Source of the DNA: Paenarthrobacter sp. DKR-5
Lineage (GTDB): Bacteria > Actinomycetota > Actinomycetes > Actinomycetales > Micrococcaceae
Direction: 5' to 3'
Assembly: GCF_018531425.1 (NCBI RefSeq)
Contig: NZ_JAHBOI010000001.1
Location: 62,001-126,000 of the forward strand
DNA length: 64,000 bases
Shown: positions 18,713 to 29,917 of the stretch, piece after piece
Layout of the letters: every line of letters begins with the position of its first letter
Position numbering within the stretch: the stretch's first letter is position 1
The notes under the pieces: generated by a model
What the model saw: the letters and a program-made list of their open reading frames with translations, nothing else
Databases searched by the model: none
Told to the model about the DNA's origin: nothing
Made by a program: the position numbers and the translations under genes

Positions 18713-18910
18713 ATGTCTCGTTTCCTGGTCTCCTTCCAGTCCTTCCTGAACCGCTTCAACCGCGACGAAGAGGGCGCCACCGCCACCGAGTACAGCTTGC
18801 TCGTCGCGCTGATCGCCCTGGGCATTGTCGTTGGCGTCACCGCATTCGGAGGCGCCCTGAACGGCTTCTTCAGCAACCTCGGCACCGCCGTGACCAACGG
18901 CTTCAAATAA
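18713..18910 (+). CDS. Flp-type (type IVb) pilin
   Basis: A 65-residue pilin precursor. The prepilin peptidase site follows Gly21 in RDEEGATATEYSLL, with the Flp hallmark Glu-Tyr pair (26-27) at the start of the hydrophobic helix LLVALIALGIVVGV. The leader is basic and long (21 residues). The mature protein of about 44 residues assembles into Flp pili that attach cells to surfaces. It stands alone between two hairpins, which fits high expression of pilin relative to the assembly genes. Confidence 0.93.
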   Translation: MSRFLVSFQSFLNRFNRDEEGATATEYSLLVALIALGIVVGVTAFGGALNGFFSNLGTAVTNGFK

Positions 18911-18925
18911 GCCGTTGACCTCCTT

Positions 18926-18953
18926 GGGGGCGGCCGGCCTTACGGCCGCCCCC
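18926..18953 (+). terminator. strong hairpin directly after the Flp pilin gene
   Basis: GGGGGCGGCCG at 18926-18936 pairs perfectly with CGGCCGCCCCC at 18943-18953. No T-run follows, so it may be a partial terminator or an mRNA-stabilising hairpin that separates abundant pilin mRNA from the downstream tad genes. Confidence 0.65.
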
Positions 18954-19020
18954 GCAATGTCAGGTTCCAGCCTCTTCGGCTTCTGGTCTTAGCACCTATC
19001 TGGTCTCTCGGGGGGACTCA

Positions 19021-19395
19021 ATGAAACACAGAAAGTCCGAGCGGGGTGCCGCCGCCGTCGAGTTCGCGCTCGTCGTCCCCGTGCTCCTCCTGCTTCTCGT
19101 GGGCATCATCGAATTTGCCCATGTCTTCAACACCCAGATCAGCCTCACCCAGGCCGCCCGGGAAGCGGCGCGCACCATGGCCGTCGAGAATGATCAGGGA
19201 GCAGCCACTCTGGCTGCTGTCAAAGGATCCCCTGGTCTCTCGCCGGCGATCGGCAGCGTGAGCTTCAGCTCGCCGGCTTGTGCGGCTGGTTCCGAGATGA
19301 CTGCCACCATCACCTACACCATGCCGACTCTAACCGGCTTGTTCGGTTCGTCCATGAATCTGACCGGGGTGGGGGCGATGAGATGCGGCGGCTAA
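19021..19395 (+). CDS. TadE-family pseudopilin
   Basis: A 124-residue TadE-like protein. RGAAAVEFALVVPVLLLLLVGIIEF gives the pilin-like N-terminus with the conserved Glu and a single membrane helix; the sequence TQAAREAARTMA follows. It is a minor pilin-like subunit of the Flp system, probably processed by the prepilin peptidase. Two cysteines lie in the external part. It overlaps the next gene by 13 bases. Confidence 0.88.
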   Translation: MKHRKSERGAAAVEFALVVPVLLLLLVGIIEFAHVFNTQISLTQAAREAARTMAVENDQGAATLAAVKGSPGLSPAIGSVSFSSPACAAGSEMTATITYTMPTLTGLFGSSMNLTGVGAMRCGG

Positions 19396-20375
19396 TCGCT
19401 CGGTTCCGGACACTGTCTCGGCGCGACGAGCGCGGCGCCGTCGCCATCACGGCAGCCCTCGTGATGGTCTCGCTGCTTGGCTGCGGCGCCATCGCCGTTG
19501 ACGTCGGCGCGATCTACGCAGCCCGGGCGCAGGTGCAGAACGGGGCGGACGCCGCGGCTCTAGCCGTCGCCCAGGACTGCGCCAAGAACGGAACCGGCGC
19601 CTGCTCCGCAAATGCCACCTCCACGGCACAAACCTATGCAAACGGCAACGCCAACACCGGAATCACGCAGGTCGCCCCGCCGACATTCCCGACGGCTAAC
19701 ACGGTGCAGACATCCGTACAAGCCGCGGACGCCGGTGGCACCGGCGTCGGGCTCTTCTTTGCAAAGATTTTCGGCATCGACCGCATTGGTGTTCCTGCGA
19801 CTGCTACGGCCACCTGGGGCGGCCCGAGCTCGGGACCCACAGCCTTCCCCCTCGTCTTTGAGGCCTGCGCCTTCAACCTCGACGGCTCACCCCAGGTCCT
19901 CGACATCCACACCGGCGGCTGCGACAACCACAACCCTTCCGGCCAGAACGCACCCGGCCAGTTTGGCTGGCTAGACCAGACCTCAGGCACTTGCTCAAGT
20001 GATGTGACGGTTGGAAGTACCACCAGCGGAAACACTGGTGTCGCCTTCCCCGGCACCGGCAACTGCGATGCCGTCCTTGCGACCTGGAAGACGGAGATCC
20101 TCGCCGGGCAGCCTGCCATCGCCATACTGCCGATCTACAGCAACTACACCGGGTCCGGCACCAACGCCACGTACACCATCAGCAGCTTCGTCGCTTTCCG
20201 CGTCCTCGGCTGGAGCTTCTCCGGCGGCCGCAATTTCCACAACACCGGCACCCCGAGTTGCACCGGGAGCTGCAACGGCATCATCGGCCAGTTCGTCCAC
20301 TACGTCACGCTCGACCCGGATTACACCCCCGGAGGCCCCAACAACGGCGCCAACGTCGCCTACCTCGTCAAGTAG
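19383..20375 (+). CDS. TadG-like secreted/membrane-anchored pilus-associated protein
   Basis: A 330-residue protein. The N-terminal RRDERGAVAITAALVMVSLL is a pilin-like membrane anchor, followed by DVGAIYAARAQVQNGADAAALA, the TadG/TadE-type block. The remainder is an extracytoplasmic, Thr/Gly/Asn-rich region with about eight cysteines, which suggests disulfide bonds. The ATG at 19383 fits the family start. It probably acts at the cell surface in Flp pilus assembly. The C-terminal part has no motif I recognise. Confidence 0.8.
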   Translation: MRRLIARFRTLSRRDERGAVAITAALVMVSLLGCGAIAVDVGAIYAARAQVQNGADAAALAVAQDCAKNGTGACSANATSTAQTYANGNANTGITQVAPPTFPTANTVQTSVQAADAGGTGVGLFFAKIFGIDRIGVPATATATWGGPSSGPTAFPLVFEACAFNLDGSPQVLDIHTGGCDNHNPSGQNAPGQFGWLDQTSGTCSSDVTVGSTTSGNTGVAFPGTGNCDAVLATWKTEILAGQPAIAILPIYSNYTGSGTNATYTISSFVAFRVLGWSFSGGRNFHNTGTPSCTGSCNGIIGQFVHYVTLDPDYTPGGPNNGANVAYLVK

Positions 20376-20441
20376 CCCCTCTCGGGCACCCCGGTTCAGA
20401 ACCCGGTCTCGCAAGTTCCGTCTCACAAAGGAGTACCCGCA

Positions 20442-21191
20442 ATGAAAACCCGACTGCTGGGGGGCATAGCCGCCGTCGTGCTGGCCGTGATAGGAGCCAC
20501 CCTCCTCGTCATCTACGTCCAGGGAGCCGACCGCCGCGCCCAGGCAGGGCTGGATCCGGTCAACATCCTCGTTGTCGACAAGGCTGTCCCGGCCGGCACC
20601 CGCGCCGAGGACCTCGTCGCCTCCGTTTCAAGCAAGCTGGTGCCGGCAACCGCGGTCTCAGCCGAATCGGTCAAGGACCTGGCCGGCTTTTCGGGCCGCG
20701 TCACCAGCGTGGACCTCGTTCCCGGCGAACAGCTCGTCAAGGACCGCCTGGTAAGCCCCGCGTCCCTGACCACCCCGGGCAAGGTCCCTGTGCCGGCAGG
20801 CCTTGAGGAAGTCTCCATCTCGCTGCCGCTCGACCGCGTGGTCGGAGGCGACCTCGCCGCCGGTGACACTGTCGGCGTTTTCGTCTCCCTTGACAAGGGC
20901 GCCATCGACGCAGCCAAGGACGAGCCGACCACCAAGCTGCTGTTCCACAGGGTCCTGGTGACCGGAATCCAAAAGCCTGGTTCGACGGACTCCAGTGGCA
21001 AGAGTGCGATGGGCGGAGCAGGATCTTCAGGCTCCAACGGGAGCGTGATCGTCACCCTCGCCCGCAGCGATGCGGACGCCTCGCGCATCGTTTTCGGTGC
21101 CACCTTCGGCACCATCTATCTCTCCAAGGAATCCAAGGACTCCAAGCAGAGCGATCCCGGCATCATCCGCAAGAACAGGATCTACCAATGA
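20442..21191 (+). CDS. CpaB/RcpC-like Flp pilus assembly protein with SAF domain
   Basis: A 249-residue protein with one N-terminal membrane helix (IAAVVLAVIGATLLVIYV) and an extracytoplasmic SAF domain beginning NILVVDKAVPAGTRAEDL. The segment PVPAGLEEVSISLPLDRVVG and the turn LAAGDTVGVFV match the CpaB family. In Gram-negatives CpaB works with the secretin; here there is no secretin, so it may contact peptidoglycan or the pilus. AAAGGAG lies before the ATG. Its stop overlaps the next start. Confidence 0.88.
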   Translation: MKTRLLGGIAAVVLAVIGATLLVIYVQGADRRAQAGLDPVNILVVDKAVPAGTRAEDLVASVSSKLVPATAVSAESVKDLAGFSGRVTSVDLVPGEQLVKDRLVSPASLTTPGKVPVPAGLEEVSISLPLDRVVGGDLAAGDTVGVFVSLDKGAIDAAKDEPTTKLLFHRVLVTGIQKPGSTDSSGKSAMGGAGSSGSNGSVIVTLARSDADASRIVFGATFGTIYLSKESKDSKQSDPGIIRKNRIYQ

Positions 21192-22392
21192 GCCGCTTCA
21201 TCCTGATCACGTCGACGGCAGTCTTCGAACACCGGTTGCGCACCGTCATTTCCGAAAAGATGGGCGGGACGCTCGACGTCCTTCCGGTCGAACTGGTTGC
21301 CCACGGCGCCGCCGGCATCCTGAACCATCTCACCGCCGAACTGCCCGAAGTGGTCCTGCTCGGCCCCGGTGTTGCCACCGACGACGCCGTCAACCTCGCC
21401 AGCGCCTTCGAGCTGCAGTACCCGGGTACCAGCCTGGTCCTCGTGGCTGAGAGCGACGTCGACGTCGCTCTCAAAGCAATGCGCGCCGGCATCCGCGAGC
21501 TCGTGAGCCCTGAGGCTGACGCCAAGGCAATTCACGAGGTGCTTCTTCGGGCGTGCGAGGCCGCGGCCGTGCGCCGCAGCACCCTCAGCTCAGCCGCTGC
21601 CGCGGCGTCCGCGCCGTCACACCGGGGCCGCGTCGTGGCTGTGTCGTCGCCCAAGGGCGGCGTGGGCAAGACAACGGTCGCCACCAACCTGGCCGTAGGG
21701 CTGGCCCAGTACGCACCCGGCGGAGTGGTGGTGGTGGACCTGGACGTCCAGTTCGGGGACGTGGCCACCGCGCTGCTGCTCGAGCCACAACACACCCTGA
21801 CGGACGCGGTGCAAGCCTCGGCCGCCAGCAACTCGATGGTGCTGAAGACCTACCTGACGGTCCACCCGGCGGGCATCTACGCTCTCTGCGCGCCGTCGAA
21901 CCCGGCGGACGCGGACCACATCACGGGCGAACAGGTCGGCCGCGTCATCGAACAGCTCGCCGCCGAGTTCGCCTACGTGGTCATCGACACCGCGCCCGGA
22001 ATCAACGAGCATCTGCTCGGTGTGCTCGAAGCCGCAAGCGACGTTGTCTGGGTCTGCGGAATGGACATCCCCAGCGTGCGGGGCCTGCGCTCCGAACTCG
22101 CGTTGCTGGATGAAGCGGGCCTGCTGCCGCCCAGCCGCCACGTGGTGCTCAACTTCGTCGACCGCCGCAGCGGGCTGACGGTCCAGGACGTCGAGGCCAG
22201 CGCAGGGGTACCCGTCGACGTGAGCATTCCGCGCTCGCGGGTGGTCCCGTACTCCACTAACAAGGGAGTGCCCCTGCTGCAGGACAAGGCCCGCGACGGC
22301 GCCTTGAAATCTCTGAAGAAACTCGTGGAGCGCTTCGACCCCGCCTGGGCGGACAAACCACGCAAGCAGGTCCACCGAAGGGCGGTGCTGTC

Positions 22393-22396
<4 letters not shown>
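21188..22396 (+). CDS. CpaE-like ParA/MinD-family ATPase of the Flp pilus system
   Basis: A 402-residue protein. Residues 1-120 form a receiver-like domain without a clear phospho-acceptor set. A deviant Walker A, SPKGGVGKTT (154-163), starts the MinD/ParA ATPase domain. VVVVDLDVQFGDVATAL and VIDTAPGINEH follow. CpaE/TadZ proteins localise the pilus machinery at the pole or membrane. It overlaps both neighbours by four bases, so translation is coupled in the cpaB-cpaE-tadA-tadB run. Confidence 0.9.
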
Positions 22397-23795
<1,399 letters not shown>

Positions 23796-23799
<4 letters not shown>

Positions 23800-24743
23800 A
23801 CGACTCGCCGCTGTTCCTCCTCGGGGGCATCCTGCTCGCTCTAGGGGCAGCCTTCTGCCTGCTCTGGTTCGTCATCGCTCCGGGCGGCCGCGCCATTCCG
23901 CTCTCCCGCCGCCAGTTCGGCGCAGCCGCAAGGGATAGTGCCCTCACCCGGTTGACCAACTCCTCCGTCGGCGCGGTGGACACCGTTCTGAACAACTCGC
24001 GTTGGGCACCGGTCAAGGATGCCACGCTTGAGCTCGCCGGTTTGAAGATGCGCCGGGCGGACTTTGTGCTCGTTGTCGCGGTGCTCGCGGGCGCAACGGG
24101 CGCCGCAGGTTGGGCGTTCACAGGTCTCCTGGCCGGGGCACTCTTCACCGTTGCAGTGGTTGCCGGCTCGTACGCGTACTTGCGGATTCGGACAGCCAAG
24201 CGTGAACAGCGCTTCGAAGAGCAGCTCCCCGACACCCTGCAGATGCTGTCCGGCAATGTGAAGGCCGGTCACAGCATCCTGCGCTCGGTCGACAGCGTGG
24301 CCCAGGAAACGGACGAACCGACGTCGGCAGAATTCGCCCGCGTGGTGAACGAGACACGGCTCGGGCGCGACCTGAGTGACGCACTCGCCACCACGGCGCG
24401 CCGGATGCACAGTGAAGACTGCCAATGGATAGCCGAAGCGATCAGCATCCACCGGGAGGTGGGCGGCAACCTGGGCGAGGTGCTGGACCAGGTCGGCGAG
24501 ACCATCCGCGAACGCGCCCAGATCAAACGCCAGGTCCGCTCCCTCAGCGCCGAAGGACGCATGTCCGGCTGGGTCCTGACGTCGCTGCCGGTCGTGATGT
24601 TCGTGCTGCTGAACCTCGTCAACCCTGGTTATGCGGGCATCCTGACCCACAGCATCATCGGCATTCTCCTGCTGGTGGTTGGTGCAACCCTGCTCATTAT
24701 CGGGATATTGCTCGTCCGCAAAGTCGTGAAGATCAAGTTCTAA
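23796..24743 (+). CDS. TadB-like pilus assembly membrane protein
   Basis: A 315-residue type II secretion F domain protein. Helices are visible at the N-terminus (LFLLGGILLALGAAFCLLW), around residues 85-125 and at the C-terminus. The GspF-like core has QLPDTLQMLSGNVKAGHSI and AISIHREVGGNLGEVLDQV. With TadC it forms the membrane platform on which TadA acts. It overlaps tadA by four bases. Confidence 0.92.
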
Positions 24744-24753
24744 GGAGAACGCC

Positions 24754-25629
24754 ATGATGATTGTTTGGCTGGCGGCTCTCGCCGTCACTGCACCTTTAGG
24801 GTTCATTGCCTGGTCGACGGTCGCCGTCGACCGGCGCGGAGCCGCTGCGGTAAAGCGCAACTTGGCCACCGGCACCCTCTCTCCAGCGGCAGCCGCCGGT
24901 CCCCGCCGGAACCTGTGGGCCATGGCCGGGCGGCTGGCTCCCAAGAGCTACGCGGCCAAGCTGGACCGCCTCCTCGCGGCGGCCGGCCGTCCGCGCTCGA
25001 TGCCGCTTGAGCGGCTGATCGGGCTCAAGACCCTGTGCGGGGTCGGCGGCGTCGCGTTTGCCTTCCTTCACCTCTTCACCGCAACCTATCCGGCGCGGTT
25101 CCTCGTCGCTCTGGCGGTCACGGTTCTCGCCTACTTCGTTCCCGATCTGCTGGTGCGCAACACGGGCCAGAAGCGCCAGCAGAAGATCATGGACGCTCTC
25201 CCTGACACCCTGGACCAGCTGCTGATTTCGGTGGAAGCCGGGCTCGGCTTCGAAGGCGCCGTCTCGCGCGTCGCCTCCAAGGGCGGCGGGCCGCTGAATG
25301 ACGAATTGATGCGCACACTGCAGGAACTGCAGATGGGCCGGCCCCGTCAGGAGGCCTACCTGGACCTCGCCACACGGAACACGGTGCCGGAGCTGCGCAG
25401 CTTCATCCGGGCCGTGGTCCAGGCGGACGTGTACGGCATCGCGATTGCCAACGTGCTCCGCGTGCAGGCGAAGGAGATGCGGCTCAAGCGCAGGCAGCGC
25501 GCGGAGGAGAAAGCCATGAAAATCCCGGTGAAGATCCTCTTCCCGCTCATGTTCTTCATCCTGCCGGTGCTCTTCATCATCGTTCTTGGCCCGGCAGTCA
25601 TGGGCATCATCAACACCTTCAGCCGGTAG
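24754..25629 (+). CDS. TadC-like pilus assembly membrane protein
   Basis: A 291-residue type II secretion F domain protein, paralogous to TadB. ALPDTLDQLLISVEAGLGFEGA marks the cytoplasmic core, and two helices (LFPLMFFILPVLFIIVLGPAVMG) lie at the C-terminus. AAGGAG precedes the start; ATGs at 24754 and 24757 are equivalent choices. It is the last gene of the tad operon, followed by a terminator. Confidence 0.92.
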   Translation: MMIVWLAALAVTAPLGFIAWSTVAVDRRGAAAVKRNLATGTLSPAAAAGPRRNLWAMAGRLAPKSYAAKLDRLLAAAGRPRSMPLERLIGLKTLCGVGGVAFAFLHLFTATYPARFLVALAVTVLAYFVPDLLVRNTGQKRQQKIMDALPDTLDQLLISVEAGLGFEGAVSRVASKGGGPLNDELMRTLQELQMGRPRQEAYLDLATRNTVPELRSFIRAVVQADVYGIAIANVLRVQAKEMRLKRRQRAEEKAMKIPVKILFPLMFFILPVLFIIVLGPAVMGIINTFSR

Positions 25630-25666
25630 GTACCGCACGCGCGGTCCGGGGAAGGACTACAAGACC

Positions 25667-25712
25667 GTCCGGGGTCTGCCGCTGTGAGACGGGGCAGGCC
25701 CCGGACTCTTTT
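25667..25712 (+). terminator. intrinsic terminator after tadC
   Basis: GTCCGGGGTCTGCC at 25667-25680 pairs with GGCAGGCCCCGGAC at 25693-25706 with one mismatch, followed by TCTTTT. This is a convincing end for the tad operon. Confidence 0.88.
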
Positions 25713-25735
25713 GTGCCAACGCTCTGAGGACAAAA

Positions 25736-25759
25736 CTTCCTCATTTGGGAAATAGGAAG
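25736..25759. promoter_or_regulatory. inverted repeat in front of the MFS gene, candidate operator
   Basis: CTTCCTCATTTGGG followed by AAATAGGAAG forms two near-perfect arms (CTTCCTcATTT and AAATAGGAAG) about a GGG centre. It lies 36-59 bases before the MFS start, where a repressor would overlap the promoter. GGAAAT half-sites are typical of IclR-type repressors, but the binding protein is unknown. Confidence 0.45.
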
Positions 25760-25794
25760 CATACTGATGACCTACGCTCATTGAGGAGAGGGTC

Positions 25795-27258
25795 ATGACA
25801 GCAGCGCAAAGTGAACGCAGCGACACCATCGAGACCAACATTTCCGGCCGGATGGACCGGCTGCCCTGGTCACGATGGCATTGGATGATCGTGATCGGGC
25901 TTGGAACAGTCTGGATCCTGGATGGCCTTGAGGTCACCATCGTGGGCGCGATCGGCGACCGTCTCACGCAGCCCGACGGCGGCCTCGGGCTGAGCGCGGC
26001 GGACATCGGCCTCGCTGCTGCCATCTATGTGGCGGGCGCGTGCTTCGGGGCCCTCCTTTTCGGCCACCTGACGGACCGGTTCGGACGCAAGAAACTGTTC
26101 CTGCTGACCCTCGGCCTGTACCTGGCGGCCACGGTGGCGACTGCCTTCTCACTGAACCCGGTGTGGTTCTTCGTGTGCCGGTTCTTCACCGGTGCCGGCA
26201 TCGGCGGCGAGTATGCCGCTATCAACTCCGCCATTGACGAGCTCATCCCCGCCGCGCGGCGCGGCGTCGTCGACCTCGCCATCAACGGCTCCTACTGGCT
26301 GGGAACGGCCTTCGGTGCATCGCTCTCCGTCGTCCTGCTCAATCCGGCCTTCTTTGCCCCCGGCCTCGGCTGGCGGCTGGCCTTCGGCTTGGGGGCTGTG
26401 CTGGGCCTGCTGATCCTGCTGGTGCGACGCAATGTGCCCGAGTCGCCGCGTTGGATGTTCATTCACGGCCGGGACATGGAAGCCGATGCGCTCGTGCGCA
26501 GCATCGAGGACGACGTCGAGGAGTCCACCGGTGAGAAGCTGCGGCCTGTGCACGAGACCTTGAAGGTCCGCCAGCGCAAGTCCATTGGCTTCGGCACCAT
26601 CATCAAGACCGCCTTCACCCGCTACCCCAAGCGTGTAGCCCTCGGGCTGTCGCTGTTCGTTGGCCAGGCGTTCCTCTACAACGCGGTCTTCTTCACCTAC
26701 GCCCTTGTGCTGACCAAGCTCCTCCACGTTCCGGGGGACGTGGCGCCGTGGTCCCTGGTTCCGATCGCCGTCGGCAATTTCCTTGGCCCGCTCATCCTCG
26801 GTCGGTTCTTCGACAGCATCGGCCGCCGGACGATGATCTCAGCGACGTACATCATTTCCGGTGTCCTGCTGGCGGGCACGGCGTTCCTCTTCTCCTCGGG
26901 CGCGTTGGACGGCTTCTGGCTGACGGCGTGCTGGCTGGTGGTCTTCTTCTTCGCCTCAGCCGGCGCCAGCTCCGCCTACCTCACGGTCAGTGAGATCTTC
27001 CCCATGGAGACCCGTGCGATGGCGATCGCGTTCTTCTACGCGGTCGGCACCGGAATCGGCGGCATCATCGGCCCGATCCTCTTCGGCAAATTCGTGGAGC
27101 AGGGCATCCAGTCCGTCGCGATGGGGTACATCATCGGCGCGGTCCTCATGGTCGGTGCGGGCATCGTGGAGATCATCCTCGGCGTGGAAGCCGCCGGCAA
27201 GTCACTTGAAGACGTGGCTGCTCCGATCACTGCGCAGACCGAGCAGGCCACAGCCTAG
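25795..27258 (+). CDS. MFS transporter of the sugar/metabolite proton symporter type
   Basis: A 487-residue protein with 12 predicted membrane helices. The family motif between helices 2 and 3 is [13 protein letters not shown], and its counterpart in the second half is [18 protein letters not shown] after helix 6 is typical of the sugar porter group. GGAGAGG precedes the ATG. The substrate is not evident; neighbours (a pilus operon and truA) give no clue. The motifs fit both sugar and aromatic-acid carriers. Confidence 0.88.
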   Translation: MTAAQSERSDTIETNISGRMDRLPWSRWHWMIVIGLGTVWILDGLEVTIVGAIGDRLTQPDGGLGLSAADIGLAAAIYVAGACFGALLFGHLTDRFGRKKLFLLTLGLYLAATVATAFSLNPVWFFVCRFFTGAGIGGEYAAINSAIDELIPAARRGVVDLAINGSYWLGTAFGASLSVVLLNPAFFAPGLGWRLAFGLGAVLGLLILLVRRNVPESPRWMFIHGRDMEADALVRSIEDDVEESTGEKLRPVHETLKVRQRKSIGFGTIIKTAFTRYPKRVALGLSLFVGQAFLYNAVFFTYALVLTKLLHVPGDVAPWSLVPIAVGNFLGPLILGRFFDSIGRRTMISATYIISGVLLAGTAFLFSSGALDGFWLTACWLVVFFFASAGASSAYLTVSEIFPMETRAMAIAFFYAVGTGIGGIIGPILFGKFVEQGIQSVAMGYIIGAVLMVGAGIVEIILGVEAAGKSLEDVAAPITAQTEQATA

Positions 27259-27273
27259 ATCCCGGCCCGGCAC

Positions 27274-27311
27274 CAGCGGCCTCCCGAACCGACAGGTTCC
27301 GGGGGCCGCTG
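27274..27311. terminator. bidirectional hairpin between the MFS gene and truA
   Basis: CAGCGGCCTCCCGAACC at 27274-27290 pairs with GGTTCCGGGGGCCGCTG at 27295-27311 with few mismatches, between two convergent genes. It lacks a strong T-run on either side. Confidence 0.65.
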
Positions 27312-27360
27312 TCGCGTTGCGCCGAGTGGCGCGCCCCGGGTGGGGAGCTCCGGTAGAGCC

Positions 27361-28251
27361 TTACCCCTCGCGCCTGGCCCTGGTGAGATCGGCCCGCAGC
27401 GCCACCGCGTCGTCGTCCGGGTAGCAGACTTCTTCGAGCACCAGCGGGTGCGGCGGCGCCAGCAGGGACCGGGAGTCCTTCGCCCGGGCGAGCATTCTTT
27501 GGTACAGCCAGGCCGGCTCGCGCTCTCCCGAGCCGACCTGGAGGGCGGACCCGATAAGGGCGCGCACCATGTTGTGGCAGAAGGCGTCGGCCTGGACCAG
27601 CGCGCGCAGCACGCCGTCGTCGGCGCGTTCGAACTCGAACCGCTGCAGTTCCCGGATGGTCGTGGACCCCTCGCGCGGCTTGCAGAAGGACAGGAAGTCA
27701 TTCATTCCCAGCAGCAGCACTGCGGCCTCGTTGAGCAAGCCGATGTCCTGGCGCTGCCGGTGCCAGAGCGTGAAGTGGCGTGTGACAGGATCCCACCGGG
27801 CAGGACTATCGGCAATCCGGTAGGAGTACCGCCGCCAGAGGGCCGAAAAACGGGCGTCGAAGCCGGGAGGCGCCGGCACGGCCGCGTGCGGTTCGATGGC
27901 CCCGGTCAAGTCCCCCAGCACCCGGCTCAGGGTCCCGCGCAGCCGGCGCAGGAAGGCAGTCGACGGGTCGACGGCGCGTCCGCGGTCCATGGAGCCCCAC
28001 TCCCCGGGGGCCACATCGAAATGGACCACTTGCCCCCGCGCGTGCACCCCGGCGTCGGTCCGGCCCGCTACCACCACGCGAACAGGCCGGCGCAGCAGCA
28101 TCGCCAGCGCTTCCTCCAGACAGCCCTGCACCGTGCGGCGCCCGGGCTGGACGGCCCAGCCGCTGAAGGGAGCACCGTCGTAGGAGAGATCCATCCGGAT
28201 ACGAAGAAACCCGTTGTCCCCGGCGGGGACAACGGGTTTCTCTGAATCCAT
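27361..28251 (-). CDS. truA: tRNA pseudouridine(38-40) synthase TruA
   Basis: A 296-residue pseudouridine synthase acting on the anticodon arm. The catalytic Asp66 is in GRTDAGVHARGQ; SYDGAPFSGWAVQPG and RRYSYRI are other family blocks. The start is uncertain. The ATG at 28251 puts a perfect terminator-like hairpin (28206-28240) inside codons 4-15. The next in-frame ATG at 28194 (MDLSYDGAPF, 277 residues) would begin after it, but lacks a clear ribosome binding site. It follows rplQ by 22 bases if the first ATG is used. Confidence 0.93.
   Translation of the reverse strand: MDSEKPVVPAGDNGFLRIRMDLSYDGAPFSGWAVQPGRRTVQGCLEEALAMLLRRPVRVVVAGRTDAGVHARGQVVHFDVAPGEWGSMDRGRAVDPSTAFLRRLRGTLSRVLGDLTGAIEPHAAVPAPPGFDARFSALWRRYSYRIADSPARWDPVTRHFTLWHRQRQDIGLLNEAAVLLLGMNDFLSFCKPREGSTTIRELQRFEFERADDGVLRALVQADAFCHNMVRALIGSALQVGSGEREPAWLYQRMLARAKDSRSLLAPPHPLVLEEVCYPDDDAVALRADLTRARREG
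28206..28240 (-). terminator. hairpin with T-rich tail inside the 5' end of truA, end of the rpoA-rplQ operon
   Basis: GAAACCCGTTGTCCCC at 28206-28221 pairs perfectly with GGGGACAACGGGTTTC at 28225-28240 around a 3-base loop. On the minus strand it follows rplQ by 33 bases and the descending arm ends in GGGTTTCTTCG. It looks like an intrinsic terminator or attenuator. Confidence 0.8.
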
Positions 28252-28273
28252 ACGAGAATTCTAGGCGAAAAGA

Positions 28274-28843
28274 CTACTTCTTCTCGTCAGCGACTTCCTC
28301 GGCCGGAGCCTCGTCGGCGGCAGCCTCGTCAGCAGCAGGAGCCTCTTCCTCGGCGGAAGCCTCTTCAGCGGCCGGGGCGGTCTCCTCGACGGGAGCCTCC
28401 TCGGCGGCGGGAGCAGCCTCTTCCTTCGGAGCAGCCGCGGCGGTCGCCGTGGTGGCTTCCTTCACGACGGCCTGCTTGGCGGAAACCGGCTCAAGAACAA
28501 GCTCGATGACAGCCATCGGAGCGTTGTCGCCCTTGCGGGGACCGATCTTGGTGATGCGGGTGTAGCCACCGTTGCGGTTCTCCACTGCCGAAGCAATGTC
28601 GGTGAACAGCTCGTGGACGATGCCCTTGTTGCTGATCAGCGCGAGAACGCGGCGACGCGAGGCCAGGTCTCCGCGCTTGGCGAAGGTGATCAGGCGCTCG
28701 GCGTAGGGACGCAGGCGCTTGGCCTTGGTCTCGGTGGTGGTGATGCGCTTGTGCTCGAACAGGGCAGACGCCAGGTTCGCGAGCATCAGACGCTCGTGAG
28801 CCGGGCCGCCTCCGAGGCGCGGACCCTTGGTGGGGGTAGGCAT
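28274..28843 (-). CDS. rplQ: 50S ribosomal protein L17 with long acidic tail
   Basis: A 189-residue L17. The conserved core ([19 protein letters not shown] to ELVLEPVS) takes about 120 residues. The remaining 65 or so form a low-complexity Glu/Ala/Pro tail (repeats like [15 protein letters not shown]). Such tails occur in L17 of related actinobacteria and their role is unknown. It is the last ribosomal gene after rpoA, ending in a terminator that overlaps truA. Confidence 0.97.
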   Translation of the reverse strand: MPTPTKGPRLGGGPAHERLMLANLASALFEHKRITTTETKAKRLRPYAERLITFAKRGDLASRRRVLALISNKGIVHELFTDIASAVENRNGGYTRITKIGPRKGDNAPMAVIELVLEPVSAKQAVVKEATTATAAAAPKEEAAPAAEEAPVEETAPAAEEASAEEEAPAADEAAADEAPAEEVADEKK

Positions 28844-28906
28844 AGTGATTTTCTCCTCAAGTGAACTTCCGGGCGCTCACCAGCGCCCTGAAGGAAAGCG
28901 AACTGG

Positions 28907-29917
28907 TTAGAGCTCGTCGTCGCTGAAAGCGGCGTCGTCCTCTTCGATGGCGGCGGCACGGGCAGCCAGGTCAAAGCCGGGAGGGGAATCCTTCAGCGAC
29001 AGACCCAGTTCAACCAGCTTGGCCTTGACCTCGTCGATGGACTTCGCACCGAAGTTGCGGATGTCCATCAGGTCAGCCTCGGAGCGGGCCACGAGTTCAC
29101 CCACGGTGTGGATACCCTCACGCTTGAGGCAGTTGTAGGAACGAACCGTCAGGTCCAGGTCCTCGATCGGCAGCGCCATGTCGGCAGCCAGGGCTGCGTC
29201 CGTCGGCGACGGGCCGATCTCGATGCCCTCGGCAGCGGTGTTCAGCTCGCGGGCGAGGCCGAACAGCTCCACCAGGGTGGTGCCGGCGGAGGCGACGGCA
29301 TCGCGCGGGGCGATGGACTCCTTGGTCTCCACGTCCACGACCAGGCGGTCGAAGTCGGTGCGCTGCTCGACACGGGTCGCTTCCACGCGGAAGGTCACCT
29401 TGAGCACCGGCGAGTAGATCGAGTCGACCGGGATGCGGCCGATCTCGGAGTCGCCGGACTTGTTCTGCGCAGCAGAGACGTAACCGCGGCCGCGCTCGAT
29501 GGTCAGCTCGAGTTCGAACTTGCCCTTCGAGTTCAGGGTCGCGATGTGCAGGTCCGGGTTGTGGAATTCCACGCCCGCCGGCGGAGCGATGTCCGCAGCG
29601 GTGACGACGCCGGGACCCTGCTTGCGCAGGTAGGCGACAACCGGCTCGTCGTGCTCGGAGGAAACAGCCAGGTTCTTGATGTTCAGGATGATCTCGGTGA
29701 CATCCTCCTTCACACCCGGAACCGTGGTGAATTCGTGCAGCACACCATCGATCCGGATGCTGGTGACAGCGGCTCCGGGGATCGAGGAGAGGAGGGTGCG
29801 GCGAAGGGAGTTGCCGAGGGTGTAGCCGAAGCCGGGCTCCAGCGGTTCGATGACGAACCGTGAGCGGTTATCGGCGACGACCTCTTCGGACAGAGTGGGG
29901 CGCTGTGCAATAAGCAC
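28907..29917 (-). CDS. rpoA: DNA-directed RNA polymerase subunit alpha
   Basis: A 336-residue alpha subunit. The N-terminal assembly domain begins [14 protein letters not shown] and contains [18 protein letters not shown]. The C-terminal domain shows [17 protein letters not shown] and [15 protein letters not shown], which contact UP elements and activators. It is placed between rpsK and rplQ with no rpsD between, as in several actinobacteria. Confidence 0.98.
   Translation of the reverse strand: MLIAQRPTLSEEVVADNRSRFVIEPLEPGFGYTLGNSLRRTLLSSIPGAAVTSIRIDGVLHEFTTVPGVKEDVTEIILNIKNLAVSSEHDEPVVAYLRKQGPGVVTAADIAPPAGVEFHNPDLHIATLNSKGKFELELTIERGRGYVSAAQNKSGDSEIGRIPVDSIYSPVLKVTFRVEATRVEQRTDFDRLVVDVETKESIAPRDAVASAGTTLVELFGLARELNTAAEGIEIGPSPTDAALAADMALPIEDLDLTVRSYNCLKREGIHTVGELVARSEADLMDIRNFGAKSIDEVKAKLVELGLSLKDSPPGFDLAARAAAIEEDDAAFSDDEL

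Noticed and set aside
19333-20375. Possible frameshift or fusion between tadE and the TadG-like gene
   Set aside because: The 13-base overlap has proper stop and start; both proteins have complete pilin-like N-termini, so they are separate genes.
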